A stretch of DNA of 64,000 bases from Diplonema japonicum (taxonomy: Eukaryota > Euglenozoa > Diplonemea > Diplonemida > Diplonemidae). Location: positions 225,205 through 289,204 of the forward strand of contig OZ025753.1 in assembly GCA_964019335.1 (NCBI GenBank). Reading direction: 5' to 3'. A program made the translations under genes and the position numbers. Within the stretch, counting starts at the first letter, position 1. Every line of letters begins with the position of its first letter. Shown one piece after another: positions 38,753 to 49,050 of this stretch. Below the pieces are notes generated by a model. The model did not search any database and had not been told where the DNA came from. It saw only the letters and a list, made by a program, of their open reading frames with translations.

Positions 38753-38780
38753 GCAAACAAATTCGCAGGAGTATACGAAG

Positions 38781-40235
38781 ATGAGCATAACGGTTTTTCT
38801 GCGTACGCCGCATGGGGTGCATGATGTAGACGTGAAGGGCTCGGAGACGGTGGGGTGCTTGTACACGAAGGCCTCGCATGCAGCTGATCTAGCAGAAGGA
38901 AGGTTCAAGCTGATCTGGAATGGAGGGGTCCTGGATAGGGGCATGCATGAACAGATACAAGGAAGTGGCATGGCAGAAGGGAGTGAGGTTTTAGTGGAGG
39001 CGGACACGTCCGTGAGACAGGGAGAGCTGACAGCCAGACGCAGTGAGCTCGAGGATAGTGTTAAAGCTGACCCCGAGATGGTTCTTGTGGTGGATGTGTC
39101 AGGAGGCGGGGAAGTGTGTAACTTACACAATTCTGAGCTTCCTGCAGGGATTCGGCACCTTGTCCTCATCGACCCCGAGAAGCGTGTAACGACGTTAGGC
39201 TCTAATTTTCTCAGCGGACATCCCTCTCTGGTGTCTGTTGATTTAAGAGACCTATGCAATGTTGTCACTATCTGTAACAGTTTTCTTTACGGGTGCAGAG
39301 CACTCGTTTCCGTCGAGTTAAGCGGGTTGAACATTGAATCTATTGGAAGTGACGTTCTTTACTGTTGCACCTCACTTAAGTCCGTCGACCTGAGTACCTG
39401 TACGAGGGTGAAGTCCATCGGCAATAGCTTTCTGTTTAGTGCTCGTTCCCTCACGTGCGTTGATATGAGCAGTTTATGCAGCGTTGAGACTATTGGGAGT
39501 GGTTTTCTTGTGTCATGCTCGTCCCTAACCTTTCTTGACCTGAGCTGTATGCGCAGTCTACGGTCCATCCATGGTGGCTTCTTGTCACACTGTACTTCTC
39601 TTTCTGCTGTTGATTTAAGCGGTTTTGACAATCTCAACTCCGTCGGCTCCGGCTTCCTGGTACACACTTCCCTTGAATCCGCGGATTTGAGTAGCCTGAG
39701 AAATGTTGTATCAGCTGGTGACTATTTCCTCGCAGGTTGCGCTTCTTTGACTTCTGTTAATTTGAGCGGCTTAAATAAAATGAGAACCATTGGTTCCCAT
39801 TTTCTTGCGGGGGACACCTCCCTCGTAGAGGTGGATTTAGGTGGCATGGAGAGCATCACGACTGTTGGGGACGACTTTCTTTCTGACACTGCCTTGGCTG
39901 CTGTCGATTTGACCCCGTTGTCGAACATTCACTTGAGCAAGCCGCGCTGCTTGAGCAAAGGCCTCATGATTGAGAATATGCTGCCCAATGGTTTTCTGAA
40001 AGGTTGTCGCTCGTTAGCTGTGCTTGACTTCCACCCCTTAGGTATTGAGCGTCTTGACCCAGATACTGACCTCGTGGGGTGCATTTCGTTGGCCACTATC
40101 AGACTCGCAGGAACAGCAAGCTTTCAGACACGAGAACAGGCAGCTGCCACACCACAAGCTGTTTGTGTGAAGAACGAGGGGAAGAAAAGAAAGCGCGGAG
40201 AGTCAATGTTCATTGGTTTCGCGGGGGCCGCTTAG
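38781..40235 (+). CDS. Ubiquitin-like/leucine-rich-repeat protein
   Basis: A 484-residue protein. Residues 1-72 are the most diverged ubiquitin-like domain of the local set (SITVFLRTPHGVHDVDVKGS; RFKLIWNGGVLDRGM; EGSEVLVEAD). From about 115 to 455 there are some fourteen repeats of 23-24 residues with the pattern SL.SVDLS.L..V..IG..FL..C, which is the BspA/TpLRR type (LRR_5) rather than the classical RI or plant type. Example units: TSLKSVDLSTCTRVKSIGNS and SLTSVNLSGLNKMRTIGSHF. The C-terminal tail has a strong basic cluster (KNEGKKRKRGE), a probable nuclear signal. No signal peptide or membrane helix, so it is intracellular, unlike most BspA-type proteins. Gene neighbours with the same UBL head suggest a family that varies the interaction module; that reading is mine. 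Confidence 0.75.
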   Translation: MSITVFLRTPHGVHDVDVKGSETVGCLYTKASHAADLAEGRFKLIWNGGVLDRGMHEQIQGSGMAEGSEVLVEADTSVRQGELTARRSELEDSVKADPEMVLVVDVSGGGEVCNLHNSELPAGIRHLVLIDPEKRVTTLGSNFLSGHPSLVSVDLRDLCNVVTICNSFLYGCRALVSVELSGLNIESIGSDVLYCCTSLKSVDLSTCTRVKSIGNSFLFSARSLTCVDMSSLCSVETIGSGFLVSCSSLTFLDLSCMRSLRSIHGGFLSHCTSLSAVDLSGFDNLNSVGSGFLVHTSLESADLSSLRNVVSAGDYFLAGCASLTSVNLSGLNKMRTIGSHFLAGDTSLVEVDLGGMESITTVGDDFLSDTALAAVDLTPLSNIHLSKPRCLSKGLMIENMLPNGFLKGCRSLAVLDFHPLGIERLDPDTDLVGCISLATIRLAGTASFQTREQAAATPQAVCVKNEGKKRKRGESMFIGFAGAA

Positions 40236-40770
40236 GACGGGGTTAATTCTCAACGATAGTTGCACGGAAGGTTTCCGAAAGCTGAGAGACTGTGGTTCCC
40301 CCTCGCACGCTTCTTTTCTTCCATGTACTTAGGGAATATGCTTTGTACTTTTATTTTCTTAGGATGCTCCATTTTAACGAATACTTTTTATGAAACAGTG
40401 AGCAATGCACACTGAAATTGTCGGGTTTCTAATTCATTATTTTTTAAATTCAAATCTTTTTATTTAAGTATTTATTTTGGTTTTATCGACTTTCTAGCGT
40501 TATCTTTCCACAGGAAACAAGAAAAAGAAAAAAGAAAACACGGCAGAGCAAAGTGTGCAGAGATATACTTCAGGAGTTACGTGTCTCAGTCGGACGTGCT
40601 GCAACTATGCGGGGGTAGACTCGCTTCGCTATCTTATTTTGAATTGCACCGAATTTAGGCTATTGGCACGCGGGGCAACCGACAAGGCATGGCCTCCCGA
40701 CACGCACGGCTTACAACATGACCAGCGGTTCAGTAGTGTGAAGGGTGATGGTGTAACCGATAGACAGATG
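40236..40770. other. Intergenic spacer
   Basis: T-rich sequence with a TTTCCACAG-like acceptor near 40505-40513, then short frames without recognisable domains before the LVIVD relic. No intact gene. Confidence 0.4.
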
Positions 40771-41125
40771 GTGTAACGGAAACCAAACATCATGATATTC
40801 GATGTCAGTGATGCGTCGTCGCCGAAGCTGCTGGGCAGCAGTGCTGATTGCATTGGGTGCAACACGACAGCTCAGTACGTAACTGTGGTGGGCACAACGG
40901 CTTACGTGGTTCCTGTTGACAATCCCTCTGGCCCCCATGCCCACACAGTGTTCGCGATTGTTGATGTAAGCACGTCAGAATGATCTTCCTCAGACAGTGC
41001 AGAGGAGCACAACATATACGCTTTTGAATCTTATCTCTGTGTGGTCTCTGGTAGGATCGTCAACATCATCGACATCTCACGTTCGTCCCCAAAGCAGATG
41101 GGTACCTTGACCCTCTTCTTTGACT
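40771..41125 (+). pseudogene. LVIVD-repeat (beta-propeller) gene relic
   Basis: One frame reads MIFDVSDASSPKLLGSSA, then TAQYVTVVGTTAYVVPVD and VFAIVDVSTSE before TGA 40981-40983. The same frame continues after the stop with LCVVSGRIVNIIDISRSSPK and QMGTL. These are LVIVD repeats (hhhVDVSDPS.P.LLGS and V.G..AYV), typical of secreted or surface propeller proteins. Only two to three repeats remain, without a start or end. A decayed fragment. Confidence 0.65.
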
Positions 41126-41531
41126 CTTCTTTGCAGTTCTTTTCAAAGTTTGTATACTTGTTCCAGCAAAAAGGAAAAAGAAATTGGGTTGAAGGGGTGA
41201 AACGTCCTTACTCGTCGAGAGCTCTACTAGGACTCCTTCAGTCTGCAGTTCCTCCCTTTTCATCAAGCAACTGAATATTATGGCTTTCGCTAAGCCCATT
41301 GTAAAGCCTCATGATTCTCAGGGTGCTCAAAAGGCGAACAAACCCGCTCCCCCCCAAAGGTGACAAGTTTCAAGTATTTCTATCTACAGCGGTGTTGTTC
41401 ATTCTTTTACTTTGAGGCGTCCTGCCACATACCGCAGGTACCCTTAAATGTCTCTTTTTTTTTCTTCTTTTTTTTTGAGTTTCTTTTTTGCTTTCTTGCA
41501 AATCATTTCCTCACAGTATTGCTTTAACAAC

Positions 41532-42650
41532 ATGATGCGCAACATGGGGATGAGGCTGCTGCTGTTTACGGTACTTGGTGCTGCAGGTTTCAACGGTTGT
41601 ACTCAATGGGGTGTGAAGCTGGAATGCAGGGCAGACCCCGACTGCTGTTCCGCCTTCCTGTCCTGGTGATGGGTGCTTGAATATGAACTGCTTGGAGGTT
41701 CCCCCTTCTACTGTCTTTTGGCCGGTGGCCAGATTACCTGTATTGCACAGTCAAACAATGCCATGGTTGGCCACTGTGCCCTCACGATTCCAATTACGTT
41801 CCAATTATCGCAGCTCCTTGCGCAAGGTGGGGTGTGAAGCTGGAATGCAGGGCTGACCCCGACAGCACTTGGGGGCCTGTTCCACTTTCTTGTCCTGGTG
41901 ATGGGTGCTTGAATATGAACTGTTTGGAGGTTCCCCCTTCTGAAGCTGCAGCAGGGATGTCTTGCGCCAACTGCCTCTTGGCCGGTGGCCAGATTACCTG
42001 TATTGCACAGTCAAACAATGCCATGGTTGGCCGCTGTGTCCCCACAGTTCCTCCACACTGGGGTATTGGGTGCTATACCGATATGATCGAAACGAGGCAA
42101 CTGCCTCACCTTGCATACAGGAGTCAGGATAACACTGTGGACTCGTGCCTGATCAAGTGCCACACGAAAAACTACGACTTTGCAGGGGTTCAGTATGGAG
42201 AGGAGTGCTGGTGCGGAAACTCAATGTCGGGATCCGTGAGGCAGGCTGCTGTGGACTGCGAGAAGATGGAGTGTTCTGGGATGCTTCAGTGAAGTGCGGC
42301 GCAGGTTATAAGATGAAGGTGTACCAGTACACAATGCCGACGCCTCCGCACCCTCCGGTCTTGGAGGGGTGCTTCAAGGACAACGCGGCGAGGAAGCTCC
42401 CTGTACTTGCTTACGTTGGCGATGTTACGAATGAGGAGTGCGCGACTACCTGCCAGTCACGAGGGTACACGTACGCAGGGACCCAAGATGGAGATCAGTG
42501 CTGGTGCGGGAATGACCTGAGCACTTCCGTGAGGACAACCATGTCGAAGTGCGACGAACCGTGCGCTGGGGACGGGGGACGGTCCTGTGGTGGGCCCTGG
42601 AGGAATCAGGTCTATTCGCTAGCCCCGTTGCCTTCGAAGGATTCCTTTCA
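41532..42650 (+). pseudogene. WSC-domain surface protein, broken by duplication and frameshift
   Basis: ATG 41532 opens a signal-like N-terminus (MGMRLLLFTVLGAAGFNG) followed by WGVKLECRADPD, ending at 41669. A second, better copy of the same segment starts at 41828 and continues (CPGDGCLNMNCLEVPPSEAA; CANCLLAGGQITCIAQSNNA). The first copy (41605-41790) is thus a partial internal duplicate with deletions. A first WSC domain follows (IGCYTDMIETRQLPHLAYRS to GEECWCGNSMS). One missing G near 42277-42279 shifts the frame: TGT TCT GGG ATG should read GG GAT. The next frame carries CGAGYKMKVYQY and a second WSC domain (EGCFKDNAARKLPVL to DQCWCGNDLS). WSC domains bind glycans at cell surfaces. The damage could be real decay or, for the single base, sequencing error. 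Confidence 0.75.
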
Positions 42651-42901
42651 GTACGCAGCCTGCTGTCCCCACCCCACTAGATCCCCACTCCCCTTTAGAA
42701 GAAAATCTACAAATAGTGGAGACCACCACGTCGGACATGCCGCGGAGTTCGCGGAAATGACACGCCGTTGACCCTCCTCGGTAGAGACTTCCGGCAGATC
42801 CTCCCTGTGCAAGAGACGCGCCTTGGGTCCACAGAGGCAACGCTCCATGCATCCGAGCTGTGGCAAAACTGCACCAAGATCGCCCTCACACAGTACATGC
42901 G

Positions 42902-43245
42902 GATTCTTCATCGACAACCACGTCTATCGTCATCTCCATGTCGGCGGCAGAGCTCATTACCGTTGAGGACGCAGCGTATCTTGTGATGGGTGCGAATATC
43001 GGGACCTCCGTCACCAACACCATTGTGTCAATCGCTCACTTGAACAGTCCCGCCGAATACAGGTGGGCTTTCACCGGTGCCGTCTTCCACGACATGTTCA
43101 ACTGGCTCACCGTAGGGATGTTCCTCCCTCTCGAGGTTGCATCTGGTTTCCTCAAGGAACTTGCTGGCCAGGCAGTTGACTCAATGAACCTGAGCAGCGA
43201 CAAACGCGACAAGGTGGAGTTCATCAAGACAATCACGAAGCCTGC
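42902..43245 (+). pseudogene. Fragment of a type II Na/phosphate cotransporter (SLC34-like)
   Basis: The frame reads SSSTTTSIVISMSAAEL, MGANIGTSVTNTIVSIAHLN, WAFTGAVFHDMFNWLTVGMF and LPLEVASG. These are the conserved QSSS-type and GANIGTSVTNT motifs of the SLC34 family. Only about 110 residues remain. The N-terminus and the second half are missing, and the fragment runs straight into repeat family D at 43262. A transport-dead remnant. Confidence 0.8.
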
Positions 43246-43261
43246 TGGCGGCCGCGTGGTC

Positions 43262-43480
43262 TATGCTTTTTCGCATGGACATTGGTCACTCTGCCCCCTT
43301 CCCCTTTTTGCTTTCCCCTCTTTCCTCCTCCCAAATATCTCCCCCCTCCCCACTCTTTCCTCCCTAGTTTGTTTTTGAATTTGCCTCTTCTTCTCCTCCC
43401 CTTTCCTTTTAAGAAAGAAGAAAAAAAGAAGAGACCCACTCCTTCCTCGGGTTCAATTTATCATCGGTGGACTTGTTTCT
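43262..43480 (+). repeat. Dispersed repeat family D, copy 1
   Basis: It starts TATGCTTTTTCGCATGGACA and contains GTTTTTGAATTTGCCTCTTC and CTCGGGTTCAA. Other copies: 50025-50145 and 59768-60020. Downstream (43467-43600) the word GTGGACTT recurs four times in T/C-rich sequence. Confidence 0.75.
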
Positions 43481-43734
43481 TTTTCCTTTTAAAGGTTTCT
43501 ATCATATCAGTGGACTTTGCCTTCCTCTCGGGTGGACTTGTTTTACTTTTATTGTATGTTGGGTGCCTTGCTTATTCTGAGGATTTTCGACAGTGGACTT
43601 TGTTTTCCTCCTGTGGTGTTCCTTTTGAAAAAAAAAAAAAAAAAAAAACATTCTCAAAGTCCCCATACATACCTCTCTTGTTTATCAGAATATCACCTTT
43701 TTACGGCGGACGCCAAGAAAAAAAGCCAAGGAGA

Positions 43735-44623
43735 AGGAGTTTAGGGAGTTAATGAAAGACCTACGGCCCCAAAGAAGGCGGTGAAAACAGCCATGGTGGG
43801 CCAGCCCTGGCAGACAGGGAGCCTGAACACCAAAAACACCGCGGAGCCAAATTTGCATCCGGAATTTTCGGTTTTCAAACTACAAAAACCCCCTGTAGGC
43901 ATCTGCGTCCTTCCAGCCCCATTTTGGCACCCCTTTTGGGTGCGGAAAAAAGAAAAGTGGTGTCAGTGGACCCGGTCGGCACCGAAGGGAACCTGCACCT
44001 GGTGAAAGTGCAAGAGGAGGGTGGGGAAGTGGTCCCCGTGGCGGAGTACCAGAGGGTCTTGGAGGCGCGGAAAAGACACAGGGAGTTCGCGGCGGCAAAC
44101 AAGAGGCAGAGGGAGGGGAGCGAGGGGATGGTGGGAACCCCGGACGGACAAGGGAAGTCGCTGGAGGTCCAAAAGTCCAGGAAACAGCTCGCCCCTGCGC
44201 GCGGGGTGGAGGCGCAGGAGGAGATGGACACCTATGTCGGGAGGTTGTCACCATCATCTTCGGAGGGGGGCTCCCAAGGCGCGACCCCATCCCCCTTCAG
44301 ATGGAGGGGGTTGATGACAGCGAGTATAATTGAGAGGGATTTATTGAAAAAGAATAGGCGGCAGGCAGTTGAACGCTGCGTGAGTGGTGGGCGGGTTGTC
44401 GGTGCTGTGCTGCTGCTGTGCGCGCTGTCTGGTGTTTTTCTCCCTCCTCCCACCCCCAAGTCCCGGCGCTCAGCTCCACCAGCGTCTCACATCAGACGCC
44501 AGCTGAGCAGCCTCACCCCCGGCCCCCTACTCCAGGCCGCGAAAAGCCCGACACAACTGCGTTGACCCCTGACTTGTTTATCTTCCTTTTCTTTCCTTTC
44601 TTTCTTTGTTGTTTGTGTTCATC

Positions 44624-44670
<47 letters not shown>
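43735..44670 (+). mobile_element. Retroposed transcript (family E, copy 1) with 44-nt poly(A) tail
   Basis: The first 210 bp (43735-43945) match 49051-49248 almost exactly. A frame then runs to 44565 with charged, low-complexity content (VAEYQRVLEARKRHREFAAA) and no recognised domain. After a T/C-rich 3' region comes an uninterrupted run of 44 A (44627-44670). The 3' poly(A) run after a UTR-like stretch suggests reverse transcription of an mRNA or a non-LTR element. The class is unknown. Confidence 0.55.
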
Positions 44671-44673
<3 letters not shown>

Positions 44674-44716
44674 ACCTAGAAACCCCTGTATTTTCCTTTT
44701 TCTTTTTTTTGTTTTT

Positions 44717-44755
44717 GTCCAACGATTCTAAAGCTACAGTTTCTGTACTTTATTG
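44717..44755 (+). other. Spliced-leader exon sequence (diplonemid type)
   Basis: The 39 bases end ACAGTTTCTGTACTTTATTG and include CCAACGATTCTAAAGC. From AACG to TTG the length (35 nt) equals the kinetoplastid SL and the sequence agrees with the diplonemid SL as I recall it except for about four bases. An internal hairpin TACAG-TTT-CTGTA is present. The next bases are GTCGTT, not the GTATG expected at an SL RNA donor, though TCGTT (44757-44761) could pair with AACGA in the exon. Either a diverged SL RNA gene or, more likely, the 5' end of a retrocopied trans-spliced mRNA. Confidence 0.7.
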
Positions 44756-45073
44756 GTCGTTCGTGTTCTGCTGGGGCCTGCCGCCTCTGCCTGGGTTTGC
44801 CGCTGCCGTCGTCGCCGTCGTCCGGGGGGGTTGTTTTGCCCGTCGGCCTGCCCGCCGCTCAACGAAAGGATCCCCTCCCCCCCAACACACACTATAAAAC
44901 AAAACAAAAAAAAAATGGATCCAAGACGACTCGCAGGAGGAGGTGACCGCAGCCGCAGCCGCAGCCGCAGCCCGCAGGAGCAAGCCCGCAGCGCACGGCA
45001 CAGAGACCCACCCAACCAGACAATCTGGTTGGGCAGTATGAATCCCCCCCTAGATCCCCCCACTCTCCTTTAG
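44756..45073 (+). pseudogene. Probable 5' part of a retrocopied mRNA encoding an RS-rich protein
   Basis: Directly after the SL exon comes a GC-rich, UTR-like stretch, an A-rich leader, then ATG 44915. The 52-codon frame begins MDPRRLAGGGDRSRSRSRSP and continues with QEQARSARHRD. The Arg-Ser dipeptides recall SR splicing factors. The frame ends at TAG 45071-45073, 11 bp before the TTAA of a piggyBac-type element. A perfect 10-bp hairpin (CCCAACCAGA-CAA-TCTGGTTGGG) lies at 45011-45033. Interpretation as a truncated processed copy is inference. Confidence 0.4.
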
Positions 45074-45084
45074 AAAAAATTACA

Positions 45085-46849
45085 TTAACCCATAACACTC
45101 CGGGGCCTATCTACATAGGGGTCCCTTTTTTGCTCCTTTTCATAATTTGAGGGGGAAAATGGCAGAATTTAACCCCCGTTTGCAGGTAAAACGGGTTCTT
45201 TGGACCAGGAAAATTAAAAAAAAAGTTCAAAAATTAATAAAAATACAAAGGGGGTGAAGAGTTGAATGGCCGTAGGGTGCTCAAAAACGACCATGTCAAA
45301 ATGGGTTGTGCACGGGGGGGTGTAAATTGAGCATCCTGGGACAAAAAAGGCAGCATCAGGACCCCTCAGATGTCTCAGACCGAGAGAAGTGCCTCTTTGC
45401 GGGTGGAATATCGGCCTCGAAATCGTCAAGAGGCCTTTTTGGGGTGATGGAAGAGTGGTACGAAAAAAGCACTTATTTGGACAGAGGTGTTGGTTTCAGG
45501 TGTAGCATTTGTAGATTGAGCGTTTTGTGCATCCTTTCAACCTGCAGACCCTGGAGGTGCCCCCTTTGAGTGGCTAGCGGTCACGTTTGGTGTAATCTGG
45601 GGTATCGGGGGTGTGTGCACCACTAGTTGGGTGCCGGGAGTGGTGTTTTTGCAACGCTGGACCCATTAATTAGGCTCTCTCGAAAGCGCTCTTTAAAAGC
45701 AGCCAGGGTGGTGTATCTCTTTGGCATCCCTGAACCATATTTTATTTGAAGTGCATGGCAGTTAACTATTGTCTTCTAGGGTCCACCAGAAGAGTCCGCA
45801 ACACCCAAACGAAATGCAAGCCCCTCACAGTCAAAAAGTAGCTATCGCAAACTACCGTGTTGTCATTTCCCCGGAAAGGCTCTGTTAACCCCAGCCCCGC
45901 TTTTTCCACAACACTGAAATCTTCAAGTGTGTGCCCCTCGATTTTGGTGGCGTGGATGTGAAAACGCAAAAGATAACCCGTGCTCGTGCAGTTTAGGCAG
46001 TAGATTTTTATGCCACATCTTTTACGCTTGAGAGGACAGTAGACCCGCAGCCCCCCAATTGCCCCGTGAAGGTACGAGTGTCTCGTCAATGCTTAATTAT
46101 TTTCCTGGCACTGCTGCTTTTGCCCACTTGTCACCAATTCTGCCCAGAAGCCCTCGTATCTTCACAACACATCACCGTTTGACTCTTCTGTGTGAGTGAA
46201 GTGGAGGCTACTTTTGATTTCCCAGTAGCGTCTCCTGGGCATCGTGTTACTGAAAAGGGGGATTTTCATGGGTCCTATGGACCAATACGACTGCTGATTC
46301 TGGGCACGCCGTAAACGCATCGCAATGCTCAATCCGAGTAAGCGGTGGAGTCCTGGGTCGAAATTTTATCAATCTCAGCGTCCTTTTGCTTGTTTGTCTC
46401 TTCTTGGATGACGTCTGTGAGCTTCTTATAAAAAAACCGAAGGAATAACCATTTTGCGTCGTCAGGTTTCTGCGTACCACGGGACAGGTTTTTTTCTCCC
46501 CACTGGCCTATTGTATGGTCTCTATGGGTACCAACCCCCTTACCCATGAAGGTTGGACCTCGTCCGTAGCTGTTTTGACTTTACCTTTGCGTTTTTTGGG
46601 AACAATTTGGGCACAGTATGCACACCCGTTATTTTGCGTTTTTAGCCTATCTACTCGGATTTGGGACCCACTTGGTGGGTGGATAACAAGGTAAAGTGAT
46701 GCAGCGCAGCATGAATTGCAGTTGAAAATAACTCCTCACTATAGTCGTTCTTGGAGATCCAGGGGTCGTGGGGACGAAGAAAAGTACTTAGAGAAAAAAA
46801 CGATTTTTCAAAACGACAAATATTTGCGCCTTGGAGTGTTATGGGTTAA
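45085..46849 (-). mobile_element. piggyBac-type transposon relic A
   Basis: The ends are TTAACCCATAACACTCC (45085) and GGAGTGTTATGGGTTAA (to 46849), exact inverted repeats bounded by TTAA, the piggyBac target site. Minus-strand fragments of transposase are visible: KRKRCGIKIYCLNCTSTGYL (45766-46089), the core around the catalytic region, and a Cys-rich C-terminal finger near 45440-45560 (equivalent to CRLKRCTKRTINKCYTCNTS in copy A'). Several stops and frameshifts interrupt it, so the transposase is dead. A rearranged copy lies in the other orientation at 61515-62142. Confidence 0.8.
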
Positions 46850-48352
46850 CCATTAAAGGACGAAGCGCTAGATATCTAGCGATCAAAAAATTAAAATTTT
46901 TGTTTTGGCATTTTAAGTACCATAGACCCTTACCCTTGCACAGAATGACCTAGTTCCGCGATTTCTTTTCCATCGAAAATCACTTTTGGCCCCTAGATTA
47001 ACCTCCAAAAACACCCTCGAAACCAGTTTTTGGTGGCACGAAAGCTCATATGAGCAGTACTGATTCAGACGAGTTCGGGAGTGCCAAAGGGGATATTCTC
47101 ACTGACGATGGGACCTCACCTAGCGCCAGTAGTGACGAGAAGAGTGAAAATATGCCCTGGGAGAGCGATATTACGCAGGTTACGCGTAAGAAGTGACAGG
47201 GCACAGGGGGGCAGAAATCACCCTTTTCCCACATGAGTGCATCAAGGATTTCCAAGCTGTTCAGCTCAATGGGTTTGTGAAATCTTGCACCGTTTGCAAG
47301 TACCACAACCCCGACTTTGACTTCACTGTGGACGATATCTATCAGTTTCTGGCCTTGTGGGTGCTCATGGACATCATCCGTAAGGCTGGCATAAAAGATT
47401 ACTGGCCGACCATTTGTGCCCTCGCCACACCTTTTTTTGGCAAGTGTAATGAAACGTACTGCTTTTTGCGCTTACAGCGGTCGTTGCATTTTGGAGGGGT
47501 GAAGAGACCCCGGGTGCCCGCGCCGGTACAAACAATCATGTTTAGAGTGTAACCGGTGTCTGATTTGCATTTTGAACCCATAACGCTTCCTCTTCTTCGG
47601 CTCATAAACAATGAACCCGACACGGCTTCTACAGTGTATGATGGTTCATCCACAGCAAGGTTTCGCTTGGGTACATACAGGGATGACCAAGAAGGAACCA
47701 CAAGATTTATAAGATTGTGCCCTTTAGCCATTCTGTCTCCTTCTCCTCCACCAGGGGGCAACCCAAACCGCATTTGGCGCATTATTCTTAGGAGCCTGTT
47801 TCTTTCCATTAGTAGACCTTGATATCTGTCTTGATTATGAGCCCTGTAAGTATCCAAAGGCCTCTATACCACTCGAATGGCTTGCTGCCCACCCCACGAT
47901 AGCTTTTTAGAGCCACAGGAGTGAAAAACAACTCAAAGTACAGGACAAACCCCCTGCTGGAGGGGCGCCCTATCAAAAACAAAGGAAAAACCTCCAGTCC
48001 GTTGAGACCCACTACTGGTACACTTGGACCTGGTACCTTGCGAAATATTTTCCTCCCCACCTTCTCGATTTTGTCCTCCCATTCTATATCCGGGATATCC
48101 CCATCATCCGGTGACTGACCCTTCTTCAGAAGTACTTTCGGCACAACTCCTTATGGGGTGTAGAAAAAACAATGTCTGTGCCACTATTTTTTTTCTCCCC
48201 TTGCAGTTTGGATGCAAAGATTTACGGGCGATAAAAAAAGTCGCGCAATAAGGCCCCTCTTTAAAGAGTGGGCATGCAGAGCAAAATGCCTTAGCAGAAT
48301 TTTAGTTTTTTTTTTTTAGCTGAATATTCAGCTCCGGTCCTTTATGGGTTAA
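46846..48352. mobile_element. piggyBac-type composite element B, sharing TTAA with A
   Basis: It starts TTAACCATTAAAGGAC at 46846, the very TTAA that ends element A, and ends GTCCTTTATGGGTTAA at 48352. Next to each end is a perfect palindrome (CGCTAGATATCTAGCG; AGCTGAATATTCAGCT). Inside, the + strand carries a transposase N-terminal part (DIYQFLALWVLMDIIRKAGI and LRLQRSLHFGG, 47051-47552). The minus strand carries another N-terminal to middle part (48144 down to about 47530: FEWYRGLWILTGL; LYVPKRNLAVDEPSY). Two converging half-transposases cannot come from one simple copy, so the element is composite or inverted. Both are interrupted. Confidence 0.75.
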
Positions 48353-49050
48353 TAAATAATAATTGCACACAATCCCCCCTCCCCCCTTTTTTTTACCCCC
48401 ACTTTTTTATGTTATTTCTTTAAAAGAAAGTAAGCTTTGGCTGAAACCAATGTGAGCCATGGTAAACAAAAAACAAAAAATACACAAGGGTGAGAGGGTA
48501 GGTTTTAAATGATGAGAAGAGTTAACAGAAGGAAGCCAAAGAGAGCAGTAGCGAAAAAGTGAATTGACAAGGGGGGAAAGAGGGAGGAGAAAGCAGACGA
48601 AAGGGAAAAGAAACATGCAAGAGTGACACGGGGGTAGGGATCAAGCCCTCCAAGCTGATCCCAAAGCATGGAATAACCCTACACTGCAGATCCAAGCTTG
48701 AGTACCACCCAACATCATCACTTAGGCTGCCAAGGTTGCTCACTCCTTTAATTGGAACCCCTCACAAGTGTAAAAAAAAAAAAAAAAGAACCTATTCCGA
48801 GGGTGTTTAGGAAAAAGAAAACTTTTTTTTTTCCTCTTTTTATTTTTCTTTTTTCTTTTTCCCCCCTCCATCTCTTCCTCTCAAGTTCTGATAGCCCTCC
48901 CTCCCCCCCCACTTTCTTGAACTTCTTTTCACCACATTTTTTGAAGGTAAATAAAAAATGCCTTTCCCGTCCCTTGTTCACTCCGCCGTGCACCCCGATA
49001 TCCTCCCTTTAGTTTCTTCCCCCTGGTTTCGCACGGGTGGGTCCATTAGG
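48353..49050. other. Spacer between mobile elements
   Basis: A/T- and C/T-rich low-complexity DNA with no recognisable gene. Short frames are Lys/Arg- or Phe/Ser-rich artefacts. Confidence 0.5.
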
